64,000 nucleotides of DNA from an uncultured Paracoccaceae bacterium (GTDB taxonomy: Bacteria; Pseudomonadota; Alphaproteobacteria; Rhodobacterales; Rhodobacteraceae), in contig CAJJAR010000001.1 in the NCBI GenBank assembly GCA_905182105.1, forward strand, positions 310,001 through 374,000. Reading direction: 5' to 3'. Positions 35,163-45,251 of this stretch are shown here, in pieces. The position numbers and the translations under genes were made by a program. Position 1 is the first letter of the stretch. The number at the start of each line of letters is the position of its first letter. Under the pieces are notes generated by a model. The model worked only from the letters and a program-made list of their open reading frames with translations, ran no database searches and had not been told where the DNA came from.

Positions 35163-35951
35163 TCAAAGATCAAATGTTGCAAAAACTGGCGCGTGGTCAC
35201 TGGGTTTTTCCCATCCACGCACATCGCGCAACACACGGCTGGAATGCGCAGAGGCGGAAATGTCGGACGTGGCCCACACGTGATCCAGACGACGGCCCTT
35301 ATCAGCCGCATCCCAATCCTTAGCGCGGTAAGACCACCAGCTATACAGCAACCCTTCTGGAATATCCTGACGGGTCACATCGATCCAATCACCCGCAACC
35401 ATCACATCATTAAAGTGGTCGACCTCAACCTGCGTGTGGCTAACGATCTTTAGCATCTTTTTGTGATCCCAAACATCATGAGGCAGCGGTGCAATGTTCA
35501 AATCACCCACAAGGATAGACTTCTTAGGTTTGTTCGCCTTGAACCAATCGCGCATCTCAGTCAGGTAATCCAACTTTTGACCAAACTTTTCGTTCACTTC
35601 GCGATCAGGCTTGTCACCCCCTGCAGGGACGTAAAAGTTATGGATCGTCACACCGTTTTCAAGACGTCCAGCAATGTGACGCGCATGACCGAGTGAAGCG
35701 AAATCCTCAGCAGCCACTTCCTCAATCGGCATCTTGGACAAGATCATAACGCCGTTATAGCCCTTCTGACCACGAGCAACGAAATAGGGATATCCAGCCT
35801 CTGCAAAGCCCTCCATCGGGATCAAATCCACAGGGCTTTTGCATTCTTGAAGGCACAGCACATCTGGCCCCTGCTCTTGCAAAAGCTTCAGCACAATCGG
35901 CTTGCGCAGGCGGACTGAATTGATGTTCCAAGTGGCTAGGGTAAATGACAT
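35163..35951 (-). CDS. xthA: Exodeoxyribonuclease III
   Basis: A 262-residue AP endonuclease/3' exonuclease of base excision repair. The family blocks are ATWNINSVRLRKPIV with the metal Asn, VLCLQECKSP with the metal Glu, ILVGDLNIAPLPHDVWDHK, RLDHVWAT and the closing SDHAPVFATFDL. The length is normal. About 70 bases separate it from cnoX downstream. Confidence 0.94.
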   Translation of the reverse strand: MSFTLATWNINSVRLRKPIVLKLLQEQGPDVLCLQECKSPVDLIPMEGFAEAGYPYFVARGQKGYNGVMILSKMPIEEVAAEDFASLGHARHIAGRLENGVTIHNFYVPAGGDKPDREVNEKFGQKLDYLTEMRDWFKANKPKKSILVGDLNIAPLPHDVWDHKKMLKIVSHTQVEVDHFNDVMVAGDWIDVTRQDIPEGLLYSWWSYRAKDWDAADKGRRLDHVWATSDISASAHSSRVLRDVRGWEKPSDHAPVFATFDL

Positions 35952-36017
35952 ATCGCGTCCCTTCAGGCTTTAATTGTGGGCAACTTACGCCGCCCACGAC
36001 CCGAACGCCATAATCAA

Positions 36018-36992
36018 TTAGATGCCGTTGGGGGCAATAAGCACTTTACCACTGCGTCCACCAGCCCATGAGTAACGGGCCGCCTCTGCGATTTCATCCA
36101 AGGCAAAGACCTTGTCGATAGGGGCATGTAGTTCGCCCTTCGCAACCGCCGCCGTCAACGCAGCATAAACACCTATACGTTCCTCTTTCGTGGCTTTTTC
36201 GAACCACAAAACCAACCAGAACCCACGCACGATGATATCGTTAAAAATCAACGCGCCAGCCCCAAGAGCAGAGGGCTGATTGGACATTCCACCATAGTTG
36301 ACCAAGGTACCGCCACGTTCCAGCGTATCCGCCAAACGCCCGGCTGTATCACCCGCCACCGCATCAACAGCCAGCTTCATCTTGGCACCAGTTGCCACCT
36401 TTACGTCTCTCGCTAAATCAGGGCTATCGACGATCACAACATCTGCACCGACAGCTTTCAAATCAGCCACAGCGCTTTCGCGGCGTACTACACTCACCAC
36501 ATTTGCGCCGCGCGCTTTGGCCAGTTGAACAAGGTAAAAACCAACAGCAGAGTTTGCAGCAGATTGGATCATCCAATCGCCTGCTTTCAGATCAACGAAC
36601 TCAGTCAGCAAAAGTTGCGCCGTCGCCGGGTTGACCATCAGCATGCACAACTGATCCAAATCGCCTTCCGGCATTGGGATCAAATGACGAATGTCAGCCA
36701 CGATTTCCGTAACCCACGTGCCAACACCAGCAGGCAACAGCACCAACTGACCCACGGCGATACCTGCACCATTCACCTCAACAACGCGGCCCAATCCTTC
36801 ATTCCCTGCAGTGGCAGGCAGCGGTGGAAGCACACCGTAGTTTCCAGAAACTTGGATCAAATCGCTTGGATTGATCGGCGCACGCAACACATCAACGCGC
36901 GCCTGTCCGTCCGTCAGGACGGCTTGCGGTTCTTCCACCACTTTGAGAACTTCAACTGGGTTGCCAAACTCTTTATAGATCGCTTTTTTCAT
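36018..36992 (-). CDS. MECR-like zinc-free NADPH oxidoreductase (MDR family)
   Basis: A 324-residue medium-chain reductase. Blocks are APINPSDLIQVSGNYG, PATAGNEGLGRVVEVNGAG, MLMVNPATAQLLLTEF and QSAANSAVGFYLVQLAKARG. These match the 2-enoyl-ACP/CoA reductase (MECR/ETR1) group, which lacks catalytic zinc; no zinc-binding Cys pattern is seen. The substrate is not certain. AAGGA 7 bases upstream supports the ATG over an in-frame GTG at 36995. Confidence 0.86.
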   Translation of the reverse strand: MKKAIYKEFGNPVEVLKVVEEPQAVLTDGQARVDVLRAPINPSDLIQVSGNYGVLPPLPATAGNEGLGRVVEVNGAGIAVGQLVLLPAGVGTWVTEIVADIRHLIPMPEGDLDQLCMLMVNPATAQLLLTEFVDLKAGDWMIQSAANSAVGFYLVQLAKARGANVVSVVRRESAVADLKAVGADVVIVDSPDLARDVKVATGAKMKLAVDAVAGDTAGRLADTLERGGTLVNYGGMSNQPSALGAGALIFNDIIVRGFWLVLWFEKATKEERIGVYAALTAAVAKGELHAPIDKVFALDEIAEAARYSWAGGRSGKVLIAPNGI

Positions 36993-37159
36993 CACGCTGT
37001 CCTTAGATTATTTGAGCCAACAATGCCAACAGACATCACAGGATACCATCCGAAACCTGACGTCATCTGCCCCAAGCATCAACGCAAAAAGACCAGACAC
37101 AAAGGTCCGGCCCGTTTTGGGAGGTGCACGTTTTAACCCGAACGTGCGGCGGGAACTGT

Positions 37160-37846
37160 TTAGGACATCAAGCGATAGCCACCAGATTCCGTAACCAACA
37201 ACCGAACATTAGAGGGATCAGGTTCGATCTTTTGACGTAGGCGGTAAATATGTGTCTCAAGCGTGTGAGTCGTAACGCCAGCATTGTAGCCCCAAACTTC
37301 ATGCAACAAAATATCGCGCGGAACCACACCATCAGTTGAGCGGTATAGAAACTTCAGGATGTTTGTTTCTTTCTCGGTCAGACGAATTTTACGTTCGTCT
37401 TCGGTGATCAACATCTTCATCGCGGGCTTAAACGTATATGGGCCAAGCGTGAAATTCGCATATTCTGATTGTTCGTGCTGGCGCAATTGCGCACGCATAC
37501 GTGCCAATAAAACAGGGAATTTGAACGGCTTGGTCACGTAATCATTCGCACCAGCATCCAGACCCAAAATTGTATCTAAATCGCCATCATGCCCAGTTAG
37601 CATCAGCACAGGGCATTTGACGCCCTGTTTGCGCATCAAACGGCACAATTCATGGCCATCTGTATCAGGTAATCCAACGTCCAGAACGATCAAGTCGTAC
37701 AGTTCGCTTTTGACCTTTTCCATAGCATCACTGCCATTGCCCGCTTCAAAGACATCGAAATCTTCGGTCATCAATAACTGTTCTCCCAACGCTTCACGTA
37801 GGTCCTCATCATCATCAACAAGTAGAATTCTTTTCATTTGTGCCAT
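37160..37846 (-). CDS. OmpR/PhoB-type response regulator
   Basis: A 228-residue regulator with a receiver domain (RILLVDDDEDLREAL; phospho-acceptor Asp56 in LIVLDVGLPDTDG; Lys106 in DYVTKPF) and a winged-helix domain (IRLTEKETNILKFLYRS, HTLETHIYRLRQKIE, ESGGYRLM). No sensor kinase gene is adjacent, so it is an orphan here. It is not CtrA, whose sequence differs. The 160 bases before the reductase gene hold only a small hairpin (GCACGTT/AACGTGC, about 37126-37146). Confidence 0.92.
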   Translation of the reverse strand: MAQMKRILLVDDDEDLREALGEQLLMTEDFDVFEAGNGSDAMEKVKSELYDLIVLDVGLPDTDGHELCRLMRKQGVKCPVLMLTGHDGDLDTILGLDAGANDYVTKPFKFPVLLARMRAQLRQHEQSEYANFTLGPYTFKPAMKMLITEDERKIRLTEKETNILKFLYRSTDGVVPRDILLHEVWGYNAGVTTHTLETHIYRLRQKIEPDPSNVRLLVTESGGYRLMS

Positions 37847-38007
37847 CGATACTTTTCCTTGTGTTGCATCTTAGATGGGCTTTCTCAGCCCAGACAGCAA
37901 GATTTTCCGCATTAGTCTCACGCCCTCGTGTGTGAACACGGGCAATTGTTTCAATTCGGATTACTTTGACATAGATATGCCCTGTGACACGAGAGAAAGT
38001 TTGTAAC

Positions 38008-39096
38008 ATGGCGTTCGCCCCAACCATCATCGAGCGGTTAGCCCGCGCCCGCGCAGACCTGCGTATGGGCGTGCCTGTCGTGCTGTCTGGTGAAACTTCC
38101 GTTCTGGTTATGGCGACTGAAACGTTAAGCGCCGCACGCATGAGCGACCTAAAGGCTTTGGGCGGTGAACCTGTTTTAGCCATTACTTCGCGCCGCGCTG
38201 AAACCTTAAAGGCGCGCGCCTATGACGGTGATTTGGCGCGAATTTTGTTGCCACAGGATGCCACGCTCGCTTTGGTACAATCAATCGCTGATCCAGCGGA
38301 TGACCTGAACGCCCCGATGAAGGGTCCGTTTACGTCTGCCCGCACAGGTGACGCCGCGCCTCATCGCGCTGCCCTAGCGATCATAAAATCCGCCCGCTTG
38401 CTGCCCAGTGCAGTTGTCCTAACGCTGGATCACGCTGCGCAATTCGCTGCAACACACGGCCTAACAATTGTCCCATTAGACCTTGCTCGGCAACATCTTG
38501 GGGCCACCAGCCCACTGCATCCAGTGGTCCAGGCCCGCCTGCCGATGGACGTGTCAGAAGCAGGTCGTCTTCATATCTACCGTCCAGAAGATGGTGGCGA
38601 AGAACATTACGCCATTGAAATTGGTCGCCCCGATCGCAGCGAACCTGTTCTGGCACGTCTTCACTCCGCCTGCTTCACTGGTGATCTAATGGGCAGCCTC
38701 AAGTGTGACTGCGGGCCACAGCTGCGCGGCGCACTGGCCCAAATGGGAGCGGAAGGTGTAGGCATTCTGCTTTACCTCAACCAAGAGGGACGCGGCATTG
38801 GCTTAGCCAACAAGATGCGTGCCTACTCCCTACAGGATCAGGGTTTTGACACGGTCGAGGCCAATCACCGTCTGGGTTTTGAAGACGACGAACGCGATTT
38901 CCGCCTTGGCGCAGATATCCTCAAATCGATGGGATTCAGCTCGGTCAGACTCCTGACTAACAATCCCAATAAAGTTGACATGATGAATGCCAGCGGTGTC
39001 ACCGTATATGAACGGGTCCCACTGAAGGTAGGTGAAAACGCCCATAACACTGCTTATCTGGCAACCAAGGCTGCAAAATCTGGGCATCTCTTGTGA
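38008..39096 (+). CDS. ribA: GTP cyclohydrolase II with long N-terminal domain
   Basis: A 362-residue enzyme for the first step of riboflavin synthesis. The C-terminal 190 residues are RibA proper: zinc ligands Cys222, Cys233 and Cys235 in [36 protein letters not shown], and [20 protein letters not shown]. The first 170 residues resemble a degenerate DHBP-synthase-like domain without the expected acidic motif, a form common in Rhodobacterales. The start at [10 protein letters not shown] was chosen over the longer frame at 37984. Its stop overlaps the YkuD start. Confidence 0.93.
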   Translation: MAFAPTIIERLARARADLRMGVPVVLSGETSVLVMATETLSAARMSDLKALGGEPVLAITSRRAETLKARAYDGDLARILLPQDATLALVQSIADPADDLNAPMKGPFTSARTGDAAPHRAALAIIKSARLLPSAVVLTLDHAAQFAATHGLTIVPLDLARQHLGATSPLHPVVQARLPMDVSEAGRLHIYRPEDGGEEHYAIEIGRPDRSEPVLARLHSACFTGDLMGSLKCDCGPQLRGALAQMGAEGVGILLYLNQEGRGIGLANKMRAYSLQDQGFDTVEANHRLGFEDDERDFRLGADILKSMGFSSVRLLTNNPNKVDMMNASGVTVYERVPLKVGENAHNTAYLATKAAKSGHLL

Positions 39097-39587
39097 CCCC
39101 AAGCGACCTTGTTCTGACCCGTTATGGGGTCCGCTATTTGGGGCGTACATATCCCTGCACCATCGGTAAGGGTAGCATCAAATCAGACAAACGCGAAGGT
39201 GACGGCGCAACGCCGCGCGGCATTCACCGGATCGTTGGAATGCTATACCGCCCTGATCGGATCCCAAAACCAAACCACTGGGCGAAATCCATAGGGCCTA
39301 ATGATCTGTGGTCTGATGAAGCCAATGATGTGCATTACAATCATCATGTAAAACGCCCCTATGCGTACAGCCACGAAAAGCTGCGTAGGTCTGATCCACT
39401 ATATGATCTGGTTATCTTAACAAATTGGAACTGGCCCCATGCCAAAGCCGGCAAAGGGTCGGCAATCTTTATCCACCAATACAGACGGCCCGGATATCCA
39501 ACAGAAGGGTGCATCGCGTTTCGACGTGACCACCTGCACGCAATTGCACGCAGCATCACGCCCGACACACGGCTGATCGTCAGGTAG
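39093..39587 (+). CDS. L,D-transpeptidase family (YkuD) protein
   Basis: A 164-residue protein with the YkuD catalytic pair His128 ([10 protein letters not shown]) and Cys140 ([10 protein letters not shown]). The N-terminal half carries [20 protein letters not shown] and [14 protein letters not shown]. There is no signal peptide, unlike typical periplasmic cross-linking enzymes. A GTG start overlaps the ribA stop by 4 bases (GTGA), which implies translational coupling. The substrate is unknown. Confidence 0.86.
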   Translation: MTPSDLVLTRYGVRYLGRTYPCTIGKGSIKSDKREGDGATPRGIHRIVGMLYRPDRIPKPNHWAKSIGPNDLWSDEANDVHYNHHVKRPYAYSHEKLRRSDPLYDLVILTNWNWPHAKAGKGSAIFIHQYRRPGYPTEGCIAFRRDHLHAIARSITPDTRLIVR

Positions 39588-39593
39588 CAATGC

Positions 39594-40247
39594 CTAGTTG
39601 GGCACACGGTCCCCAAAAATAGCAGAGCCAACGCGGATATGTGTCGCACCAAAGGAAATCGCACGCTCAAAATCACTGCTCATACCCATGGATAGACCGC
39701 TTAGCCCATTGCGCTTGGCCATCTTAGACAGCAGCGCAAAATGTAGGCTTGCCTCTTCCTCGACAGGGGGAATGCACATCAGCCCCTTCACAGGCAGATC
39801 AAGACTGACACACTCGGCAACAAACGCATCTACCTCGCGCGGCATCACGCCTGCTTTCTGCGGTTCTTCACCTGTGTTCACCTGAATGAACATATCAGGG
39901 CAATGCCCCATCTCTTGGGCCAATCGGGCAAATGTAGTCGCCAGCTTTGGGCGATCCAGTGTGTGGATGCTTTGAAACAACTCAAACACTTGGCGCACTT
40001 TGTTAGATTGCAGCGGACCAATCAAATGAAGATCAACGCCAGCATAGGTCTCGCGAAAGTCAGGCCACTTGCCGCCAGCTTCCTGCACCTTGTTTTCGCC
40101 AAAACAGCGATGGCCCTCCTGCAAAACAGAAGCGACACGCTCGTTCGGTTGGACCTTGCTGACAGCAATCAACTGCACAGAACCCGCATCGCGGTCTGCA
40201 GCCACTTCAGCGTTTGCAATACGTTCAGAAATATCAGCCAATGCCAT
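39594..40247 (-). CDS. YggS/PLPBP family pyridoxal phosphate homeostasis protein
   Basis: A 217-residue PLP-binding protein. Blocks are LIAVSKVQPNERV with the PLP lysine, CFGENKVQEA, HLIGPLQSNKVRQV, QVNTGEEPQKAGV, LSMGMSSDFERAI and THIRVGSAIFGDR. It buffers PLP and affects amino acid pools; no enzyme reaction is known. The start at MALADISERI has GGAG 6 bases upstream; the open frame runs 25 codons further without support. It is convergent with the YkuD gene, with only 6 bases between stops. Confidence 0.92.
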   Translation of the reverse strand: MALADISERIANAEVAADRDAGSVQLIAVSKVQPNERVASVLQEGHRCFGENKVQEAGGKWPDFRETYAGVDLHLIGPLQSNKVRQVFELFQSIHTLDRPKLATTFARLAQEMGHCPDMFIQVNTGEEPQKAGVMPREVDAFVAECVSLDLPVKGLMCIPPVEEEASLHFALLSKMAKRNGLSGLSMGMSSDFERAISFGATHIRVGSAIFGDRVPN

Positions 40248-40426
40248 CAGAAACTCCAAATTTAACAATTGTGATTGTATAAAATGCTTCGCCACATTTA
40301 GACCACCCAGAATCGTGGTCAAATGGATGATAAAGCAATGACACCAGATTTAACGCAGAGCGGATGGATATCGATACACTCTAGAATCGGGAAGCACGCC
40401 AAACATTAAACTTAGCCACCTCACAA

Positions 40427-40459
40427 AAGAAAAAGAGCGCACCCCTAAGGATGCGCTCT
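40427..40459 (-). terminator. Rho-independent terminator of the porin gene
   Basis: On the minus strand the stem AGAGCGCA/TGCGCTCT (8 bp, 10-base loop) is followed by TTTTTCTTTT. It lies 25 bases past the porin stop, as expected for a highly expressed gene. Confidence 0.93.
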
Positions 40460-40483
40460 CTCCAATCAGTACTAATCTTTAGA

Positions 40484-41395
40484 TTAGAATGACATTTTTG
40501 AACCGATGAAGAATGCACCAGATTCGTTAGTCGCTGCATTGATAGACATGCCGCCACCTAGGTCGTAAGACACTGTGACGTCAGATTCTGTTTTTGTACC
40601 TTCGCCATCTTCAGCAAATACTGCTGCGATTGACAAACCGTTTGCTGCGTAACCTAGACCAAGCTCCCACTCGTCATCATCGTCGTCAGCAATTGCTAGG
40701 TGAGCAGTTACACCAGCGTTTGAGTAAGCAACTTTAACAATCATTTCTGATTCAGCTACAGTAGCAACTGTTTGACCATTTGTGTCAAAGTTTACAGACG
40801 CAGTTAGCATGTCGTTGACTGCATATGCTACTGTGGTGTCAGATTCACCGCCGTCATCTGTTGCGATAGACACGGAAACACCATTTGCTGCGTAGCCAAC
40901 TTTAGCTGAGAAATCTTGGCCGTCTGTAGTTACGCCATCTTCGATGTTAGCTGTTACTGATACAGTCAAAGCACCAAATGTACCGTCGTATTGTACGTCG
41001 TGTGCGAAAGCATCGTTGTGCAAGTTGTCAAGACCGTTTTGGTCGAATGTCAACTTGCCGAAGTCGCCGGACACATAGATGTTGCCCAAGTTAGTAGCGC
41101 CCAACGCGTCAGCACCCTGTAGTGCTGAAGTAGCTGGGTTCGTTGCTAGATCGCCTACGTCCAAGTCAACGTCGTCGCCAGAACGGAATGTCAAAGACGC
41201 ACCGAATGTTAGGCCGCCGTCTGTTTCGCCAGACATCGCAGCAGTTACGCTTACGTTATTGTACATGAACATTTCAGCGCCAGCGTCGCCGTTGTTAAGA
41301 ACACCAAATTTAGCAGCACCAGAAAGTGATACGTCTGCAGCAGCGAAGCCCGCTGTAGCAACCAAAGCTGTTGTAGCGATAAGAAGATTTTTCAT
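40484..41395 (-). CDS. Outer-membrane porin (alphaproteobacterial general porin)
   Basis: A 303-residue protein with a signal peptide (MKNLLIATTALVATAGFAAA) and a mature part of alternating strands rich in Asp, Gly, Ala, Thr and Val, ending in Phe (GSKMSF), as beta-barrel proteins do. Repeated Asp-rich turns (IADDDDDEWELGLGYA, SFDTNGQ-like) suggest a calcium- or salt-exposed surface. AGGGA lies about 8 bases before the ATG. The longer frame to 41566 is not coding. Strong terminator and RBS point to high expression. Confidence 0.92.
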   Translation of the reverse strand: MKNLLIATTALVATAGFAAADVSLSGAAKFGVLNNGDAGAEMFMYNNVSVTAAMSGETDGGLTFGASLTFRSGDDVDLDVGDLATNPATSALQGADALGATNLGNIYVSGDFGKLTFDQNGLDNLHNDAFAHDVQYDGTFGALTVSVTANIEDGVTTDGQDFSAKVGYAANGVSVSIATDDGGESDTTVAYAVNDMLTASVNFDTNGQTVATVAESEMIVKVAYSNAGVTAHLAIADDDDDEWELGLGYAANGLSIAAVFAEDGEGTKTESDVTVSYDLGGGMSINAATNESGAFFIGSKMSF

Positions 41396-41581
41396 GAGTT
41401 TTCCCTCGGGTTGAAAAAAATTAGGCCCGAACCAGAGAATCTGGAATGGGTATGGTCTTTGTTTCACCTTTTCAGGGCCAGCTTTGCAAGGCCTCCAAAC
41501 GTTGCCCCACGAATGTGCTTCTGAATGATGCAGCTTTGCCACACCCTGTTTTGCCAGAGCAACCAATCGGCTGGCGCACTA

Positions 41582-41595
41582 TATACTATAGTATA
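41582..41595. promoter_or_regulatory. AT-rich 14-bp palindrome between porin and DUF3576 genes
   Basis: TATACTATAGTATA is a perfect palindrome in the 276-base divergent region. It contains TATACT/TATAGT, which could serve as a -10 box on either strand. Without mapped starts its role is a guess; nothing else is visible in this gap. Confidence 0.4.
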
Positions 41596-41671
41596 CTCAT
41601 CAACTGACATTGATCTTGCCCAGCACCCAGCCCTTCGCTAGATTACCACTGAACCAATGCGAGTGCAGGCA

Positions 41672-42154
41672 ATGAACACAGTAAAATCCATTAAGATCGC
41701 GACAGCTCTGGTTGCTGCTTTGGCAGTAAGTGGCTGTGGAGGTAAGAAATTTGGCCTTGGCAATATTTCAGTTGGCAAACCAGCCCAGACAAATACGGTC
41801 GTGGAGGAAAAGCGCTCAACCATTTGGGACGCATTTCGCAAACAAAACAACGACAACAAAGTTGCGGTAAACAAATATATCTGGGCGGCTGCGATTGAAG
41901 TGCTCGACTTCTTACCGATCCAAACTGTTGACCCATTCACTGGGGTAATCGTGACAGGTTACGGCACGCCGCCGAATGGTGGCCGTTCTTACCGCGCGAC
42001 AATCCTGATCGATGATCCCGCACTCGATGCACGTTCATTGAATGTCGCCTTGCAAACTAGTGGTGCCGCCGCGCCTGCAGCAACCACACGCGCGGTTGAA
42101 GACGCAATTCTATCTCGCGCGCGTCAGCTGCGAATCCAAGACGGCCGCTTCTAA
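41672..42154 (+). CDS. DUF3576 lipoprotein
   Basis: A 160-residue lipoprotein. The signal MNTVKSIKIATALVAALAV ends in SGC, giving a lipobox Cys at residue 21. The family blocks are STIWDAFRKQNNDNKVAVNK, YIWAAAIEVLDFLP, DPFTGVIVTGYGTPPNG and RAVEDAILSRARQLRI. DUF3576 proteins are conserved upstream of leuS-lptE-holA in Alphaproteobacteria and are probably envelope proteins of unknown role. An in-frame ATG at 41657 is an alternative start. Confidence 0.87.
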   Translation: MNTVKSIKIATALVAALAVSGCGGKKFGLGNISVGKPAQTNTVVEEKRSTIWDAFRKQNNDNKVAVNKYIWAAAIEVLDFLPIQTVDPFTGVIVTGYGTPPNGGRSYRATILIDDPALDARSLNVALQTSGAAAPAATTRAVEDAILSRARQLRIQDGRF

Positions 42155-42180
42155 GCGCACCAATACCCGAAACGATTTTC

Positions 42181-42206
42181 ACGCCGGGCCAATCGCTCGG
42201 CGTTTT
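42181..42206 (+). terminator. Hairpin in the leuS leader
   Basis: Stem ACGCCG/CGGCGT (6 bp, 11-base loop) followed by TTTTC, in the 78 bases between the DUF3576 stop and the leuS start. It could end the DUF3576 transcript or act as a partial read-through terminator before leuS. No leucine-rich leader peptide is seen. Confidence 0.55.
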
Positions 42207-42232
42207 CACATTCTACAGGACACGACATACAC

Positions 42233-44782
42233 ATGGCCGCATATACCCCTTCCAAGATCGAAGCACGCTGGCAAGCAGCATGGGACAAAGAGGGCGTCTT
42301 TACCGCCGTCCGCGATGAAACCAAACCAAAGTACTATGTACTAGAGATGTTTCCATATCCATCTGGACGCATCCACATGGGTCACGTGCGCAACTACACC
42401 ATGGGCGACGTAATCGCGCGGTATAAGATCAGCACCGGTCACAACGTCTTGCACCCAATGGGCTGGGATGCATTCGGTATGCCTGCGGAAAACGCTGCGA
42501 TGGCAATTGGTGGCCATCCTAAAACATGGACCTACGACAATATCGCCGACATGCGTGGCCAGATGAAGCCACTGGGCCTGTCCATCGACTGGTCCCGCGA
42601 ATTCGCAACCTGCGATCCAGAATACTATGGCCAGCAACAGGCCTTGTTCCTTGATTTCCTTGCGGCTGGCCTGATCCACCGCAAGAACGCCTCCGTCAAC
42701 TGGGACCCAGAAGACATGACCGTCCTGGCCAACGAACAGGTTATCGACGGCAAAGGCTGGCGTTCGGGCGCGGAAGTCGAAAAGCGCGACCTGACACAAT
42801 GGTTCTTTAAAATATCCGACTATGCGGACGAATTGAATGCAGCCCTTCAGGGCCTAGACAACTGGCCTGCCAAAGTGCGCTTGATGCAGGAAAACTGGAT
42901 CGGTGAATCCCGTGGCTTGCAGTTTGCATTCTCCACAACGGCGAATGCGCCCAAAGGTCACGACCGTATCGAAGTCTATACAACCCGCCCCGACACATTG
43001 AACGGCGCGTCTTTTGTTGGCATTTCTCCTGATCACCCCTTGGCCAAAGCACTTGAAGCAGACAATGCAGAGCTTGCCGCCTTCTGCGCTGAGTGCCGCA
43101 AAGGTGGCACAACGGCTGCCGAAGTTGAAACCGCTGAAAAGATGGGTTTCAACACTGGTATCACTGTGCGCCACCCATTCAATACAGATCACCACCTGCC
43201 CGTCTACATCGCAAACTTTATCCTGATGGATTACGGAACGGGCGCAATCTTTGGCTGTCCTGCGCACGACGTGCGTGATTTCGAATTCGCAACGAAATAC
43301 GAACTGCCAATCATTTCGACCTTCCTTCCAACAGAAGATGCAGACCCCAAAGTAACCGAAGCCTACGTGCCAATGAAAACCGAAAAGGTGTTCTACAACG
43401 GCGGTTTCGCAGGCGAACAGTGGCAGACCGGCGAACAAGCCATCGCAGCCGCCATCGATTTCTGCGAAGCCAAAGGCATCGGCCAAGGCGTCACAAAATA
43501 TCGCCTGCGCGATTGGGGCCTGTCCCGTCAACGCTATTGGGGTTGCCCAATCCCAGTTGTGCACTGCGACGATTGCGGCGTTGTACCAGAGAAAAAAGAA
43601 AACCTGCCAATCGAACTCCCGTTCGACGTTAGCTTTGACATCCCGGGTAATCCGCTGGACCGCCACCCAACATGGCGCAACACAGCCTGCCCATCCTGCG
43701 GCAAGGCAGCACTGCGCGAAACAGACACGATGGACACCTTCGTGGACAGCTCATGGTATTTCGCACGCTTCACATCACCACACGCAGACACGCCGACGGT
43801 CAAAGAAGACGCAGAATACTGGATGAACGTCGATCAATACATCGGTGGGATCGAGCACGCGATCCTTCACCTACTTTACTCACGATTCTTTGCACGGGCA
43901 ATGCAGATCACTGGTCATCTATCTAAAGGTGCGATTGAACCATTCAACGCGCTGTTCACGCAAGGCATGGTAACGCACGAGATCTACGAGACCAAAGACG
44001 AACGTGGTCGCCCAGTCTATCACCTGCCCGAGGATGTGACTGACGGCAAATTGACGGATGGGACTGAGGTTCAAATCACGCCTTCTGCTAAGATGTCCAA
44101 ATCCAAAAAGAACGTGGTCGATCCACTGGGCATCATCGCCAATTATGGCGCAGACACCGCCCGTTGGTTTGTTCTGTCTGATTCCCCGCCTGAACGGGAT
44201 GTAGAATGGACAGCGTCTGGCGCAGAAGCTGCTTACAAACACCTGAACCGTGTGCACAATATATCCACCCGCATCGCAGAAATGGACAAAGACGCCCAAG
44301 GAACGGGCGACGACGACCTTCTACGCGCCATGCACAAAGCGATTCATGATGTCACCGTGGGTGTTGAATCCTTTGGTTTCAACGCAGCGATCGCCAAACT
44401 CTATGGCTTCACAGCTGTGATGCAGAAAACCAAAGCCAGCTACGTCGCGCAACACGAAGCGATCAAAGTATTGGCGCAATTGATGGCACCGATGACTCCG
44501 CACTTGGCTGAAGATATCTGGGCCACTCAAGGTGGCACAGGTTTGGCAACAACTGCTCCATGGCCAAAAGTGGATGAGAAAATGATGGTGGATGACAGTG
44601 TCACACTGCCAATCCAAATCAATGGCAAGCGGCGCGGCGAAATTACAGTTCTCGCCAACATGCCAAAAGACGAGGTTGAAAAACTGGCGTTGGCAACGCA
44701 AGCTGTTCAAAAGGCCCTTGATGGCGGCACACCAAAGAAAGTCATTGTTGTCCCGGGGCGGATTGTAAATGTTGTTGTTTAG
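42233..44782 (+). CDS. leuS: Leucyl-tRNA synthetase
   Basis: An 849-residue class I synthetase that charges tRNA-Leu. The HIGH-type motif is HMGH at 48-51 ([14 protein letters not shown]) and the KMSKS motif is at 620-624. The CP1 editing domain is present ([20 protein letters not shown]). The zinc-finger-like [13 protein letters not shown] and [20 protein letters not shown] are intact. The end, [20 protein letters not shown], is typical. It overlaps lptE by 14 bases, so expression is coupled. Confidence 0.97.
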   Translation: MAAYTPSKIEARWQAAWDKEGVFTAVRDETKPKYYVLEMFPYPSGRIHMGHVRNYTMGDVIARYKISTGHNVLHPMGWDAFGMPAENAAMAIGGHPKTWTYDNIADMRGQMKPLGLSIDWSREFATCDPEYYGQQQALFLDFLAAGLIHRKNASVNWDPEDMTVLANEQVIDGKGWRSGAEVEKRDLTQWFFKISDYADELNAALQGLDNWPAKVRLMQENWIGESRGLQFAFSTTANAPKGHDRIEVYTTRPDTLNGASFVGISPDHPLAKALEADNAELAAFCAECRKGGTTAAEVETAEKMGFNTGITVRHPFNTDHHLPVYIANFILMDYGTGAIFGCPAHDVRDFEFATKYELPIISTFLPTEDADPKVTEAYVPMKTEKVFYNGGFAGEQWQTGEQAIAAAIDFCEAKGIGQGVTKYRLRDWGLSRQRYWGCPIPVVHCDDCGVVPEKKENLPIELPFDVSFDIPGNPLDRHPTWRNTACPSCGKAALRETDTMDTFVDSSWYFARFTSPHADTPTVKEDAEYWMNVDQYIGGIEHAILHLLYSRFFARAMQITGHLSKGAIEPFNALFTQGMVTHEIYETKDERGRPVYHLPEDVTDGKLTDGTEVQITPSAKMSKSKKNVVDPLGIIANYGADTARWFVLSDSPPERDVEWTASGAEAAYKHLNRVHNISTRIAEMDKDAQGTGDDDLLRAMHKAIHDVTVGVESFGFNAAIAKLYGFTAVMQKTKASYVAQHEAIKVLAQLMAPMTPHLAEDIWATQGGTGLATTAPWPKVDEKMMVDDSVTLPIQINGKRRGEITVLANMPKDEVEKLALATQAVQKALDGGTPKKVIVVPGRIVNVVV

Positions 44783-45251
44783 ATCCCTTTTGATACTGCC
44801 ATTCTTGGCGCTGATGGCCTGCGGATTCACACCCGTTTATGGCCCAAATGGTAGTGCAAATGTCCTACTTAACAGCGTTTTGGTCCAAGAACCCAAAAAT
44901 CGCGAAGGCTACTTACTAACTAAGAAAATTGAAAAACACTTGGGCCGTGCCACTGATCCACGGTTTAACCTTGGAGTCACGGTAACTACGTCTGAGACAG
45001 CCTTAAACGTTGACTCAACTGGTAACATCAACCGCTACAATGTGCTGGGCCTCGTTGAATACACCCTACGTGACACCCAAACTGGACAAATTGCAGCATC
45101 CGGCCGTGTTAACAGTTTCACGGGATACTCAGCATCGGGCACCACAGTCAGCGCCCAAGCGGCCAAAGAGGACGCCCAAGAACGCCTGATGATCATCTTG
45201 GCTGATCTGCTGATTAGCAATCTTATCGCCACCTCTGATCTGCCTTCATGA
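44769..45251 (+). CDS. lptE: LPS assembly lipoprotein LptE
   Basis: A 160-residue outer-membrane lipoprotein that plugs LptD in the final step of LPS export. The signal [21 protein letters not shown] contains a lipobox Cys at residue 18, followed by the hallmark GFTPVYG. Further support comes from its fixed place between leuS and holA in proteobacteria. The start lies inside leuS (14-base overlap). Confidence 0.9.
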   Translation: MLLFRSLLILPFLALMACGFTPVYGPNGSANVLLNSVLVQEPKNREGYLLTKKIEKHLGRATDPRFNLGVTVTTSETALNVDSTGNINRYNVLGLVEYTLRDTQTGQIAASGRVNSFTGYSASGTTVSAQAAKEDAQERLMIILADLLISNLIATSDLPS

